A stretch of DNA of 64,000 nt. Origin: CAWAVN01 sp963844315. Its GTDB lineage: Bacteria; Planctomycetota; Planctomycetia; Planctomycetales; Planctomycetaceae. Where the stretch lies: NCBI GenBank assembly GCA_963844315.1, contig CAWJOC010000030.1, forward strand, positions 115,829-179,828, given 5' to 3'. A model generated the notes under the pieces. That model ran no database searches and was not told the DNA's origin. It saw only the letters and a list, made by a program, of their open reading frames with translations. Positions 38,989-48,847 of this stretch are shown here, piece by piece. The position numbers and the translations under genes are program-made. The first letter of the stretch is position 1. Every line of letters starts with the position of its first letter.

Positions 38989-39020
38989 TAGGTTCCAGGT
39001 TCGAATCCTTGTCGGGGAGT
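38989..39020 (+). other. 3' fragment of a tRNA gene
   Basis: A T-arm with canonical loop TTCGAAT (39000-39006) between stem halves CCAGG and CCTTG (one mismatch), followed by TCGGGGA, which looks like a 3' acceptor strand. The matching 5' acceptor TCCCCGA and a D-arm are not found upstream, so this is not a whole tRNA. Such 3' halves commonly mark an attachment-site copy left by an integrated element. Confidence 0.45.
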
Positions 39021-39062
39021 CAAAACTCTTGGTACGGAATTGCCGTACCCACGGGTTTACTC

Positions 39063-39095
39063 AAAACGCCGGGCGCGAGAGCGCTCGGCGTTTTG
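39063..39095. terminator. Rho-independent terminator, repeated type
   Basis: AAAACGCCG and CGGCGTTTT pair around an inner GCGC-GAGA-GCGC stem. The stem plus flanking A and T runs could terminate in both directions. The preceding CACGGGTTTAC and the hairpin resemble those at 46937-46976 and 48757-48785, so it belongs to a small repeat family. Confidence 0.6.
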
Positions 39096-39963
39096 CGTTA
39101 AGTGGCGTCCGCCAAAGACTTTTGGCGATTCTGCGTAAATGTCTCGCGCTCTCGGTTAGGCAAACGATTTTCGGGGTCCGAAGCCAACCCTAGGGGTTGG
39201 GAGCGGGGTCTCGAAAAATTGGGTACGAACTCTCTGACTCTCTCGGTTTACAGCCCCCAGCGGTTAACAGCCGGTCAGTAAACCAGTGGGGGCGTGGTTT
39301 GTAATTTCGCACTGCTCGCTACGCTTGCCTAAATGCCCTCAAGCAATTCGCAGTAGGGCCGTGAATCGATCGTCTGTCGATTTCCTGGCCCCTTTTCTGT
39401 GTGTTGATCCGCCTCCTGGCAATCGGCTCGTAATGGTGCCCCATCCCTACTTTCGGTGGTCGATCTGCCGGACGCAGCCTGCATCCATGTAACGCATGCG
39501 GTTGACTTTTTCACGGCGACACCTCCGGCTGGAATGGGCGTTTTGGTTTCCAACAAAGTTGTCTTCGACTCCATACTCAACCCGCTGGGAACTTTCGTCC
39601 GCAATTATTTGAAAGCCATAATGCAAAGTCACTTTCTCGGATGCGTAAGCATTATTGAATCCGTGATACCTTGGACGCTAATGCCTTCAAGTTCACCGTC
39701 GGTAGGATGCAGTGAAACAACGCGAATCGCAGATCCAAGGCGATGGCAAACACGTCACGCTTCAGCGGACGATCTGTAATTCCAAATAAGGGAATAGATT
39801 GGGGATGTGACTCCGACCTTTCCCCAATTCACGTCATTGCTTGTCTCAGGCCAAGGTGGCAGAATGCACATAAGGTCGCCGGATTTGGTTGGATTCGAAC
39901 AAGTCGATAAGGGACGAGCCCGGTTGGTTTCCGTTTCACAAGTCGGCAGATTGGGGATTGGTT
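39096..39963. other. Gene-free stretch before the TIR operon
   Basis: About 870 bases with only short, unconvincing frames. It contains a small palindrome (CCAACCC/GGGGTTGG near 39183-39199) and a long imperfect hairpin near 39250-39297. The TIR-operon promoter should lie in the last part. Nothing else is recognised. Confidence 0.4.
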
Positions 39964-41202
39964 ATGGTTGGGGAGTGTGTTGATTTCTTCATCAGCTACA
40001 ACCACAACGATTCCGCCATCGCCCAGTGGCTAAATGACGTCCTTGTTGAAAACGGCTATTCAACCTTGTTTCAATACCGTGATTGTCCCCCCGGAACCAA
40101 TTTCATTGGCTTCATGCACGATGCACTGAGTCGATCCCATCGGACACTCGGCGTGCTATCACCGACGGCGCTCGCGTCGGATTACGTGCGGATGGAATGG
40201 GAAAACACGGTGACAGCCGATGTTTCCGGGAAAGCCGGAAAGCTGCTCCTGGTTCGAGTTACCGATTGTGTACCAGTCGGGATTTACAGTCGGATTGGGT
40301 TTCTTGATCTTGTGGGAGTCCCGGACGACGCTCGAAAAGAATCGCTAATTAAGGGCATTCAGGGGTTGGCTCCCCAAACCGTTCCAAGGAGCGTGCCACT
40401 GCCGCAGGCATCATCTCAAGAACGGCTTTTACCTCCTTTGGTTCCCTTTTTGGTCGACCGTCGCCATCAAGAAGAGATGATCCATGCAACACACGATAGG
40501 GCAAGGCGGGAAGGCATCCCGGGGCCCCTTGTGTGCCTCATCCACGGTGATGAGTATCAATGTCACGACAAATTCATTGAACGAATCGCGGAAACACTTT
40601 GGCCCAGGCTGATTGGCCGGCCAGGAGAAAGCGCCCGGCCTCACTTGATTGAATTTCCCCGAGACTACACCCGTGGCGAAGACATTCAGGATTGTCTGCG
40701 AAGGCGGCTCAAAGACCGGCTTCGGGTCCGGCCGGAAGCCGGGGACCGGGAACTGCTGTTGGCGTTCCGTACCCGGCCGCTATTGCTCTACACGAACATC
40801 CTGGCTTCGGATTGGTCGCATCTGCGGCTGCGCCAGTTGCAGCATGTACTCGATTTTTGGGAACAGCTTCCCTATCCTCCGGATTTCCTCAAACCCCTGA
40901 TCTGTATTTGCATCAAGTACCTTTCCAAAAAGGGCTTGATTGCCGCTTGGATGTGCGAGAGAAAAAACGGGCGTATCCGGCGAGAGATTTCGCAGCTCAA
41001 CTACAGCCATTACCAAACGATTATTGGCGTGACCCTTCCGGAACTGTCAAACATCCATCGTGGCGAGGCCGAGGACTGGGCGATGAGTGACGCGAAGCCC
41101 TATTGCGATGCGTCCCGACTTCTGCCCGCCATCCGCGATCTCTATTCCCGAAACCATCTCATCTCGATGGAACACCTTGCGATTGAACTCCAAAAGTTTT
41201 AG
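39964..41202 (+). CDS. TIR domain protein with inactive STAND-like module
   Basis: ATG 39964 (MVGECVDFFISYNHNDSAIA) is preferred because the TIR fold begins at once. The TIR domain (~1-140) has FFISYNHND, a GTNFIGFMHDALSRSHRTLG segment and the candidate catalytic Glu in SDYVRMEWENTVTAD, the position of the NAD-cleaving Glu in active TIRs. Residues ~160-410 resemble the inactive STAND domain of bacterial conflict systems: PLVCLIHGDEYQCHDKFIER occupies the P-loop position but lacks GxxGxGK(S/T). It begins an operon with a MoxR ATPase (65 bases) and a membrane protein (4-base overlap). TIR proteins deplete NAD on sensing infection; the sensor here is inferred to be the downstream proteins. Cytoplasmic. 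Confidence 0.85.
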   Translation: MVGECVDFFISYNHNDSAIAQWLNDVLVENGYSTLFQYRDCPPGTNFIGFMHDALSRSHRTLGVLSPTALASDYVRMEWENTVTADVSGKAGKLLLVRVTDCVPVGIYSRIGFLDLVGVPDDARKESLIKGIQGLAPQTVPRSVPLPQASSQERLLPPLVPFLVDRRHQEEMIHATHDRARREGIPGPLVCLIHGDEYQCHDKFIERIAETLWPRLIGRPGESARPHLIEFPRDYTRGEDIQDCLRRRLKDRLRVRPEAGDRELLLAFRTRPLLLYTNILASDWSHLRLRQLQHVLDFWEQLPYPPDFLKPLICICIKYLSKKGLIAAWMCERKNGRIRREISQLNYSHYQTIIGVTLPELSNIHRGEAEDWAMSDAKPYCDASRLLPAIRDLYSRNHLISMEHLAIELQKF

Positions 41203-41267
41203 GTGCCCATCATTCCGTGATGCCACAAGAATCCCATATTGATTTCCGATAAGGGGCCTGAACCCGA

Positions 41268-42274
41268 ATGAATTCGATTTCCTTTCCCTATTACCGCGGC
41301 TTGGGGCCTGATCACTCCCACTCGGGACGGGAACGCCCGCTTCCGCAACATGTCGGCCTTTGCCAACCACGCCCCGAAAGATACTTGGCCGATCAGGGCT
41401 TGGTGGATGCGGTCAATGTCGCTTTGGTCCTGGGGCAGCCGCTGCTTCTCACCGGGGAGCCTGGGACCGGCAAAACGCAGTTGGGCTATCATCTGGCCTG
41501 GGAACTGGGGCTGGGCGATCCTCTCAAGTTCGAGACCAAGTCGAACTCGGTGTCTCGCGACCTGTTTTATTCGTACAACACCCTCGGCAGGTTTCACGCG
41601 GCCCAGACCAACGAGGGCAGTCAAAACCCGATCGATTACATCACCTACAATGCATTGGGCCGGGCGATTCTGCTGACCAAGTCATCTCTGGAAGTTTTAT
41701 CTCTCCTTCCTCCCCAGTTTATGCACAATGGCGCAACGCGTTCGGTCGTGTTGATTGATGAAGTGGACAAGGCCCCCCGCGACTTTCCCAACGACATTCT
41801 CAACGAAATTGAGGGCATGTACTTCCGCATTCCTGAGTTCAAAAATACACTCGTCGAAGCCGACCCTGTGCTTCGGCCGATTGTGGTCATTACCAGCAAT
41901 TCGGAAAAGCACTTGCCCGACGCCTTCTTGCGGCGCTGCATTTTCTATCACATTGATTTTCCCGACCGCGATCGTCTGGAAGCGATTGTCTCGGCCCATT
42001 TTGAGGCCAGCCCGTTAAGCGACGACCCTCTCAAGGATTACCTCGACCTGTTTCAGAGGTTACGCGCCCGGAAAGCGGGTTAAGGAAAAAACCCGCCACG
42101 GCGGAGCTGTTAGGTTGGATTCTCGCCACGGAATCCCTTTTGGATAACAAGGAGCCTTCCGTCGAGACTCGCCGCGGCAGCATGCTCCGCACGATTGGAA
42201 GTTTGGCCAAAACTCCCGATGACCAGCTCTTGGCCCGCCAGGCCGTCCAGGCATGGATTAAAAATTTCTCATGA
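41268..42274 (+). CDS. MoxR-type AAA+ ATPase (one 3' frameshift)
   Basis: Walker A GEPGTGKT (~residue 63-70), Walker B VVLIDEVDKAPRD, and sensor-1 region VVITSNSEKHLPDAFLRRC: a MoxR/RavA-like AAA+ ATPase that remodels partner proteins. Near 42080 an indel produces a premature stop at 42081-42083. The restored frame continues KKPATAELLGWILATESLLD, GSMLRTIGSLAKTPDDQLLA and AWIKNFS, ending TGA 42272-42274, which overlaps the next ATG (ATGA). The C-terminal helices are the usual MoxR lid, so the longer form is almost certainly correct. MoxR ATPases of this subtype pair with vWA-like and effector-associated-domain proteins in conflict islands, as here. Confidence 0.88.
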
Positions 42275-45200
42275 CTCCCGTCGCCGCGACCCTCTCAAAT
42301 GAGTTAATCGCTTTTCTGGAAACGCTGCGGCACGCCAACTTCGCGGTGAGCGTGGAGAATCACATCACCGTCCAACACTTGCTGCTTCGGCTGGCGACGG
42401 AGAATCCAACTGCGTGGAGACTCTCGGAATTAAAAACCTGGATCGGTCCCATTGTGTGCCGATCGGCTGAGGAGCAGAGAGAGTTTTCCAGAAGGTTTGA
42501 CGAATGGACCGTATCGCAGGCTTTGACGCAACGTGATCAGAGTCAGGTTCCCTTAGTCAAGACGGAAGGGCAGCCCGGCGATTCCGCACCGGGGTTTGTC
42601 GACCAAATCCGCCACGAAACGCGGACGATCAAGCGCTGGTGGATGGCCGCCGGAGCCATTTGGCTCTTGGCTGTTGGCTTCTATTTTTTCGTTGTCCCTC
42701 GGTTGCAAGCTCCGAAGGAAGCGGACTTGATCGTTGAGGATCCAACCTCTTTGGACAAATCGGCACAGCCCTTGGAAGGCCATTCCGAGACGAAGACGGG
42801 AACATCTCCCAAGCCGGTAGAGCCAAAAAATGGATCGAACGAGGTATCTAATGGCAATGCTTTTCGACCGATGCCGGAACTAGGCGACGATACAAATCCA
42901 GAGTCGGACCCGCATGAATCTGTTGCCCTATGGGAAAGCCCGTATGTCGAACCCGAAGTCCCTCCACCCACTGAAGGAGGCGACCCATCCGGTTCGGAAG
43001 TCCTAGGCGGCAAGGAGCCAGCCACCCCCGATGTCAAACGGGCGTTGCCCGTGGTTTTCCTGATTGGTGCGGTTTGTTCCATCCTTGCCCTGATTGCGAC
43101 AGTTTCTATCTACCGGCGGTTTGCCCGGCGATTTCTGGTCCGTCGTTCTAGCCGCCAGGCGCCGGAATTGGTGACGTTTGCATTGGGAACGCGAAAGAAC
43201 TTTGATCTCTTTCACACGCCGACCTTGTTTCGCGCGGCCCAGCAATTGCGAAGACATCGCCTAGTTCCCGTTCCGGAATTGGATGTCCAACGGACGATTC
43301 AAGGACAGTTGGACAACGGGGGCTTGTTTCAGCCGGTTTATGGAGTCCGGCAGGCTCAACCGGAGTATCTCCTGTTGATCAACCAGGAAACGTCCCGCGA
43401 TTTGCAAGCCCGTCTGATCGAAGAACTCATCGAGGAGCTGAAAGCGATCGATGTTTCCACGCGGACTTACTACTTCGAGCAAGATGCGGAATACTGCTTT
43501 GGCAAGACTGAGGAGACAATGGCACTCTGTCTGGAAGAGATCGCCTCCCGTTACTCGGACCATCGCCTTTTGGTGTTCACGGACTGGGAGACGTTCCTGC
43601 ACCCGGCGACTGGAAACCCGGCTCCGTGGATCGAGAAGCTGGACCTGTGGTCCGAATGGTGGATCTTTGCCCCGGCGGTCATGTCTCCCGAACAGGAACG
43701 CATCCGCCGGCGGCTGGAACACGAAGGTCTCAGGGTCTTTCCCATTCACGAAGCCGGGCTTTCCATGATCGCGGAGGAAGTTCTCTCGGGACCATCCACG
43801 GCGCATCGGTCCCCGTTGAATCATACCATCCTGCCCCAAGGCATCGCCAGCCGCTCGCGGCGTTGGATGGAACCGGACAAGCCGGAGGCCGAGCCGCTGG
43901 AGAAGTTCACCGAGGAACTTCGCGCGTATTTGGATGATTCGGGACTTTACTGGCTCTCTGGCTGTGCGGTATACCCGGAATTACACTGGGAACTAACGTT
44001 GCATTTGGGAAGCAAGCTTCGGGATGGATCCGGAAAGGCTGTACTGAACCGGAGCCGGTTGGAAGCCTTGGTCCGCTTGCCTTGGTTCCGATTCGGACAC
44101 ATGCCCGATTGGCTGCGGACGCATTTGATCGGCCTGCTTTCAAAGGATCAAGAGCAGGCCGTGCGGGGCCTTTTGGAAGAGTTGTTTCTCTCGGCGACTC
44201 TTGCAAACGCCGATCGGGGTCAGATTCAAATCGCGCGTGAGCGCTCACCGGTCGCATCGACGCTTTTGCGCCGGCTGCTGCGGCGAGCTTGGCTCGACAA
44301 CCCGCACGACAGCCCAGTTCGGGAGTACGTCTTTCAATCCTTCATGAACAACCCGCTCTCGGTACGTCTCCCTCGCACGGTGAACCGGTTGTTGGAATCA
44401 TCTTCGCCGCTTCGCAAATTCTCAATGGCCTCGGGCTTGGTAGTCGCCGCGTGCCTGCTCATCGTCTTAGGATGGATGGCAGGCAAGGAGTTTTTGCCTT
44501 CGACTCCCACGACAAAAGAACTGTCGAGCGATTCCGCAAACATTGTAAATAGAACTCCCCGCGAAGATGTTCCTGAGGAACCGCCTCCCGGAGAACCGCT
44601 AGACGAGCCAACCCCAACGCGTGCCCCCCACAGTTGGGACGTCCCCGGCGGAATTGCAGTTAACGAGAGCGATCCCAAGAAGTTGGCCAAATCCTTAGGA
44701 GTGAAATGGTGCCTGCAGTGCCATGCTTTCAAGCCGGGTTCCGACCTTCCCCTAGGGGGTTTCGAAAATGCCCGACTTGAAGATGAGTGGGTGCAACTTG
44801 ATGAGGGGTTGATCTGGGCTAATAGCGATCTACACCAAGGGGCATATGGGGTATTACTAAACGGCCTCTCTCAACAAATGGCCAGAAAACTAGATGTCCT
44901 AGACGAGAATAAACTACCGATAATCCATCGGGATCTGCGTTGTATCGCCTGCCATTCGGGCATTCCTCTTCATGAATTGGAGCAGGATTCCAATCGTGAA
45001 GGTTTAATTGCTGAGTCCTTGGTAAAGAAAGAAGAGCTAATACATGGAGTGACCTGCGAAGGCTGCCATGGTCCCGCCGGCGAAAGTGAGAGTTCTGGAG
45101 GTTGGTACGTTAGCCACATTTCCAAACGGACATGGAGATTCTTAGATCCCAAAGTAAAATCAGAAGATTACGGATACTACAACCTGCACTCTACTGTGTC

Positions 45201-46335
45201 CCGAACCCGTCTGTGTACTTCGTGCCACATTGGCAATGCCAAAGAAGGCCGTGTGCTAACGCATGAAATGCTGGCCGCAGGCCATCCACCCTTGTTAGGC
45301 GTCGAATTGGAAACCTATTGCGTTCAGGAACCGAGGCATTGGCGCGAGTTTCAGGACAAGCCTAAGGAGTTAATAGACGAATACTTAGAGAATACAACGG
45401 AATGGCAGAAAACCAAGTGGAGCGAGGATGACATGCACCGGACCCGAAGCATGATGGTCGGCGCGTGCATCACTTTATCAGAGCATCTGAAACTGACGGT
45501 GGATTTGGCCGATCCAGAGGTGTCTCTGCCGATTCCTTCTCTAGATCGCAGCCAAGAGAAGTGGCCCGAGCGGGTGCAGTTTGCTTGTGCCTCCTGTCAC
45601 GCTGATCTTATCAATCCTGATCTTCAAAGAGAACTCTATTCCTCTGGCCCGATGTTGCCTTACTGGCCAATTCCCTTGGTTCTCGCCGCCTGTCGCACCC
45701 GTGCCGCAGGTTTTGCGGACAACATTGTCAACGAAATCGAAGATCTGTATCACCCTTTCTATGAAGGTGAAGAATTGGTTCGCAGGAGCGAAGAGCTTGC
45801 AAGGGAATTGGATCAGCTGGCGGCGCAATTGGAGGATACCCCATTACCCCGGTCCGAAGCACGCAACTTTTAAAGAGTCTCGTAGAGATTCCAGAACGAA
45901 AGCCCTTGGATTATCATTCCGCGCGGCAACTGGTTTGGGCGTACCGGATTATCTATGAGGAATGGTCCGGACGGAGCGTCGAGATTCTGAACTGGGATCT
46001 CGAAAAGTCGTCCAACAGCGTTTTAGGTTGGTACGACGTGAACAGCCACGATCTCGACGCGGTTCAGAATCGATTAGCGGAATTTCAAAAACTGCTTTTG
46101 CTCGATTTGAGACAAGACCGTCGATTCAAGACAGATCCTGGAGCAAACCAGAAAGGACCTCCCTTGGTCCAAGACGTCGAGTGGAATCCAGACGCCGAAA
46201 AGCCGCCTTGTCAAACAATATGATTTTCGAATCTTTGAACAGAAGATCAATGAGCTCAAGGCTACTTTTGATGGATTTACCCTTGGAGAGCAATTCAACC
46301 GGATGCAATCACCGAAGAGAATCAATGACGATTGA
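42271..46335 (+). CDS. Membrane effector-associated protein fused to a five-haem cytochrome c domain (3' frameshifts)
   Basis: ATG 42271 overlaps the ATPase stop. Layout: N-terminal helical domain (1-100); TM1 ~122-143 (WMAAGAIWLLAVGFYFFVV); Pro/Glu linker; TM2 ~259-282 (VVFLIGAVCSILALIATVSI); cytoplasmic ~285-715 containing RRHRLVPVPELDVQRTIQGQ, PEYLLLINQETSRDLQARLI and RLLVFTDWETF, a domain known beside MoxR ATPases and usually followed by a formylglycine-enzyme-like effector; TM3 ~716-740; then CxxCH motifs CLQCH (814), CIACH (891), CEGCH (929), CTSCH (982), CASCH (1106). The first stop is at 45871-45873. A frame change near 45840 continues STQLLKSLVEIPERKPLDYH, SARQLVWAYRIIYEEW (typical of multihaem cytochromes), and another leads to LKATFDGFTLGEQFN and TGA 46333-46335. 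Haem attachment implies the C terminus is outside the cytoplasm. Confidence 0.75.
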
Positions 46336-46516
46336 CCATGCGGGATCAATTATTGGAAGAAACTTACTCCCCCCTCCGTTACGGGAGCGCACCACATCCG
46401 CGATCGGCTCTTCTGGCGAAAATCGCTTGTATCATGTCATAGTCGCGGGTCCTGAGACGTTTGTCCGAGGGGAGGAAGCCCAAGCCTTCTTGGATTCGTT
46501 TGAACTGACCGAGTAA
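46336..46516 (+). pseudogene. C-terminal fragment of an unidentified protein
   Basis: The open frame ends GENRLYHVIVAGPETFVRGE followed by EAQAFLDSFELTE, a C-terminal pattern ('Y.V.V.GPE.FV...DA..FLDSF.L') seen in several planctomycete lipoprotein-like proteins. No start or preceding domain is visible in this frame, so it is a leftover tail. It stands between the cytochrome fusion and the second winged-helix copy. Confidence 0.35.
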
Positions 46517-46549
46517 GCGCCGAGGCGGGACCGCGGTCTATAACCGAGC

Positions 46550-46837
46550 CGTTTCGGCACCCGCTCCCACCAAACCCGCCACCACGAAGAAACGCGTTGC
46601 GGTCAAGAAGCGAGCCAAGAATGAGCGAACGGCCAAAGACTGGGCCATCGAGATTCTAGGCAGGAGAAAAAGGGACTTTCCCTCAAGGACTTGGCGAACC
46701 GAATGCTCGAAAGCGGGTACAAAACGACCTCCACGAAATTCTGGATGGCACTTTATCAGGTTCTCCACAACGCGAGGAACAAGGGCGAAACGTTTGATGT
46801 GGATGCGAAAACGGGGAATTGTGTGTTGAGGAAATGA
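46550..46837 (+). pseudogene. Second copy of the basic linker/winged-helix block
   Basis: TKPATTKKRVAVKKRAKNER, TAKDWAIEILG then, after one lost base near 46662, LKDLANRMLESGYKTTSTKF, MALYQVLHNARNKGETFDVD and CVLRK, TGA 46835-46837. It closely matches codons 60-154 of the gene at 16160-16623, but the N-terminal coiled coil is absent and the frame is broken. Similarity continues into the 3' flank. A partial duplication of that locus, or two independent acquisitions. Confidence 0.7.
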
Positions 46838-47201
46838 GGGGCGGGGCGGCCGTTTTTGTTGAGTCAGGACCTCCGTTGGCGAGTGGAACGCGTCGGGCGA
46901 AATTGGATGTTTTAATCGAGAGCGACCTCCTCACGGGTTTACAGATAACGCCGGCGCGAAAGCAGCCCGGCGTTTTTTCATGCGCGTGCGACCATCTGGC
47001 CCGCGCAGTGATCTGTTTCGATCATGTGATCTTTAGTTGGAATGAGGGGAAAGTGACGGTGTTTGGCGGTAAGATTGTCTTTGAAAGTTTTGACCGGGTG
47101 TTGCCTTCTGGTTTCGGAAAGACAACCGAAGCCCGGCCCGCCCCCGGTTTTGTGGATTGACCCTCTGTTGAAGATTGTATTGGAATTTTGAGGAGACCAC
47201 G
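46838..47201. other. Intergenic stretch with a terminator
   Basis: About 360 bases between the winged-helix copy and the ceramidase gene. The first ~80 bases resemble the flank of the copy at 16624. It contains the repeated terminator at 46947-46976. No gene is supported. Confidence 0.45.
46947..46976 (+). terminator. Rho-independent terminator, repeated type
   Basis: AACGCCGG pairs with CCGGCGTT around GCGCGAAAGCAGC and is followed by T6. Preceded by CACGGGTTTAC, as is the hairpin at 39063. It would end transcription from the winged-helix copy. Confidence 0.65.
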
Positions 47202-48587
47202 ATGCTAGGAATCCGGATATATGGGTTTCCGTACCTTGCCGCATCGCTGTTTCTATTCGCTCTGACTGCCAGAGCGGATCAGCCAGAGTGGAAAATCGGC
47301 CTGGCCAGCGTCAAGATCACCCCCGAGGAACCTGTGAGGATGTCTGGATATGCGGGCCGCACCGAGCCTTTCCAGGGCGTCGCTCTCGATCTCTATGCCA
47401 AAGCACTGGCCATCGAGGATCACCAAGGCCATCGTGCTGTGCTGGTCACCAGCGATCTGATCGGGTTTCGCGCGGATTTCACGGAGCCAACCTGCCGACG
47501 CATTTCCGAGAAGACGGGTTTGCGCCGCGAGCAGATTCTGCTCAATTCCTCCCATACCCACACTGGTCCCACGCTCGGCCTGGACGAAAGCGAGCTCGAT
47601 TTCCTGGCGGAACAAGCCCAGGCGACGATCCGGTACACCCGCTGGCTGCAAGATCGCCTGGTGGAAGTTGTCGCGAAGAGTTTGGACGGCCTACAGCCTG
47701 CCAAGCTCTCCTGGGGCATCGGCGTGGCGACTTTCGTCATGAATCGTCGGGAGTTTACCGACCGGGGCGTGCAATTGGGCGTCAATCCGCGCGGCCTGAC
47801 AGACCGAAGCGTCCCTGTTTTACGGATCGACACTCCAGACGGCCGTCTGCTGGGGGTTCTGTTCGGTGCGGCCTGTCACAACACGACCCTCACACCGAAG
47901 GATCTGCAGATCAGCGGCGACTTTGCCGGGTATGCGCAGGCTCAACTGGAGAAGAGTCACAAAGGTGTCCAGGCCATGTTCCTGCAGGGCTGCGCAGGTG
48001 ATGCGAATCCCTTTCCGCGAGGTAGCGAAGAAATCGCGAGAATCCATGGCCAAACACTCGCCGATGAGGTGGGGCGGGTGTTGGAGACGAGGCTAGTGCC
48101 GGTTCGTGGCTCACTGTCCATCGTGATGCAGCAAGTCGAATTGCCGCTTGCCCCGCCTCCATCAATGGAACAAATCGGCGTCATGGTTAAGCGGGGAAGC
48201 TGGCAAGGGAGCGTGGCCACGGAGCTGCGGGAAATGTTGGAGGCTGGCCAGGAGCTTCCCACGAAGTACGGAGTGCCGGTGTCGGTTTGGCAATTCGGGA
48301 CGGATTTGACTCTTGTGGCCCTGCCGGGCGAGGTGGTCGTTGACTACGTGGCACTGCTTGAAACAGCCCTCGGACCGCAGCGCCTGTGGGTTGCCGCCTA
48401 TTCGAACGATGTGTTTGGCTATCTGCCGTCGGCGAAGGTGATTGAGCAAGGCGGGTACGAAACCCGCGGTCTGTATGCCGGGGGTGTGGGATTTTTCTCT
48501 CCCAAAGCCCAAGACGTTCTCATTGCGGTGGTCCGGGAAATGGCTCAGAAGGCCGGTCGGCCGCCGGGGTCGGTTTCGGACAAGTGA
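47202..48587 (+). CDS. Neutral/alkaline non-lysosomal ceramidase-like protein, exported
   Basis: ATG 47202 after GGAGACCACG. Signal peptide MLGIRIYGFPYLAASLFLFA to ARA, then WKIGLASVKITPEEPVRMSG and YAGR, the typical start of planctomycete ceramidase-like proteins. Zinc-site motifs of the family are present: LNSSHTHTGPT, GAACHNTTLTPK and QGCAGDANPFPRG, and a late tyrosine motif (YSNDVFGYLPSAKVIEQGGY). 461 residues, unbroken. The family hydrolyses ceramide to sphingosine and fatty acid; in planctomycetes the substrate is unproven, and the short form without the C-terminal Ig domain is common. Probably periplasmic or secreted. Confidence 0.88.
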   Translation: MLGIRIYGFPYLAASLFLFALTARADQPEWKIGLASVKITPEEPVRMSGYAGRTEPFQGVALDLYAKALAIEDHQGHRAVLVTSDLIGFRADFTEPTCRRISEKTGLRREQILLNSSHTHTGPTLGLDESELDFLAEQAQATIRYTRWLQDRLVEVVAKSLDGLQPAKLSWGIGVATFVMNRREFTDRGVQLGVNPRGLTDRSVPVLRIDTPDGRLLGVLFGAACHNTTLTPKDLQISGDFAGYAQAQLEKSHKGVQAMFLQGCAGDANPFPRGSEEIARIHGQTLADEVGRVLETRLVPVRGSLSIVMQQVELPLAPPPSMEQIGVMVKRGSWQGSVATELREMLEAGQELPTKYGVPVSVWQFGTDLTLVALPGEVVVDYVALLETALGPQRLWVAAYSNDVFGYLPSAKVIEQGGYETRGLYAGGVGFFSPKAQDVLIAVVREMAQKAGRPPGSVSDK

Positions 48588-48756
48588 TTTCTGTTGGGGA
48601 GTTATCGCGGCGAGAATCTCAAGTTCCATGAGAAATGAGGGATTTGGGAGTTGAGGAAATACGGGCCACAGGTTTTTTTTGCGAATCCGGTCGAGATTGG
48701 CACGGATTCTGGATGGAATCCTCGCTATTGCGAATCTTGCCCTCACTTTGAAGTTC

Positions 48757-48785
48757 ACGCCGGCGCGAAAGTGCCCGGCGATTTT
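48757..48785 (+). terminator. Rho-independent terminator, repeated type
   Basis: CGCCGG pairs with CCGGCG around a GCGCGAAAGTGC loop, followed by ATTTTCTTT. It lies 170 bases after the ceramidase stop. Nearly the same hairpin occurs at 46947-46976 and 39063-39095. Confidence 0.55.
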
Positions 48786-48847
48786 CTTTGCGCGATGCAA
48801 AAGCGTAATGGGGACGAATTCAAGACGTGAGAAGTTGCTGGTAAAAC

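Noticed and set aside
38950..39020. A complete tRNA gene.
   Set aside because: Only the T-arm and a 3' acceptor-like strand are present; no 5' acceptor or D-arm could be matched, and the supposed anticodon stem does not pair.
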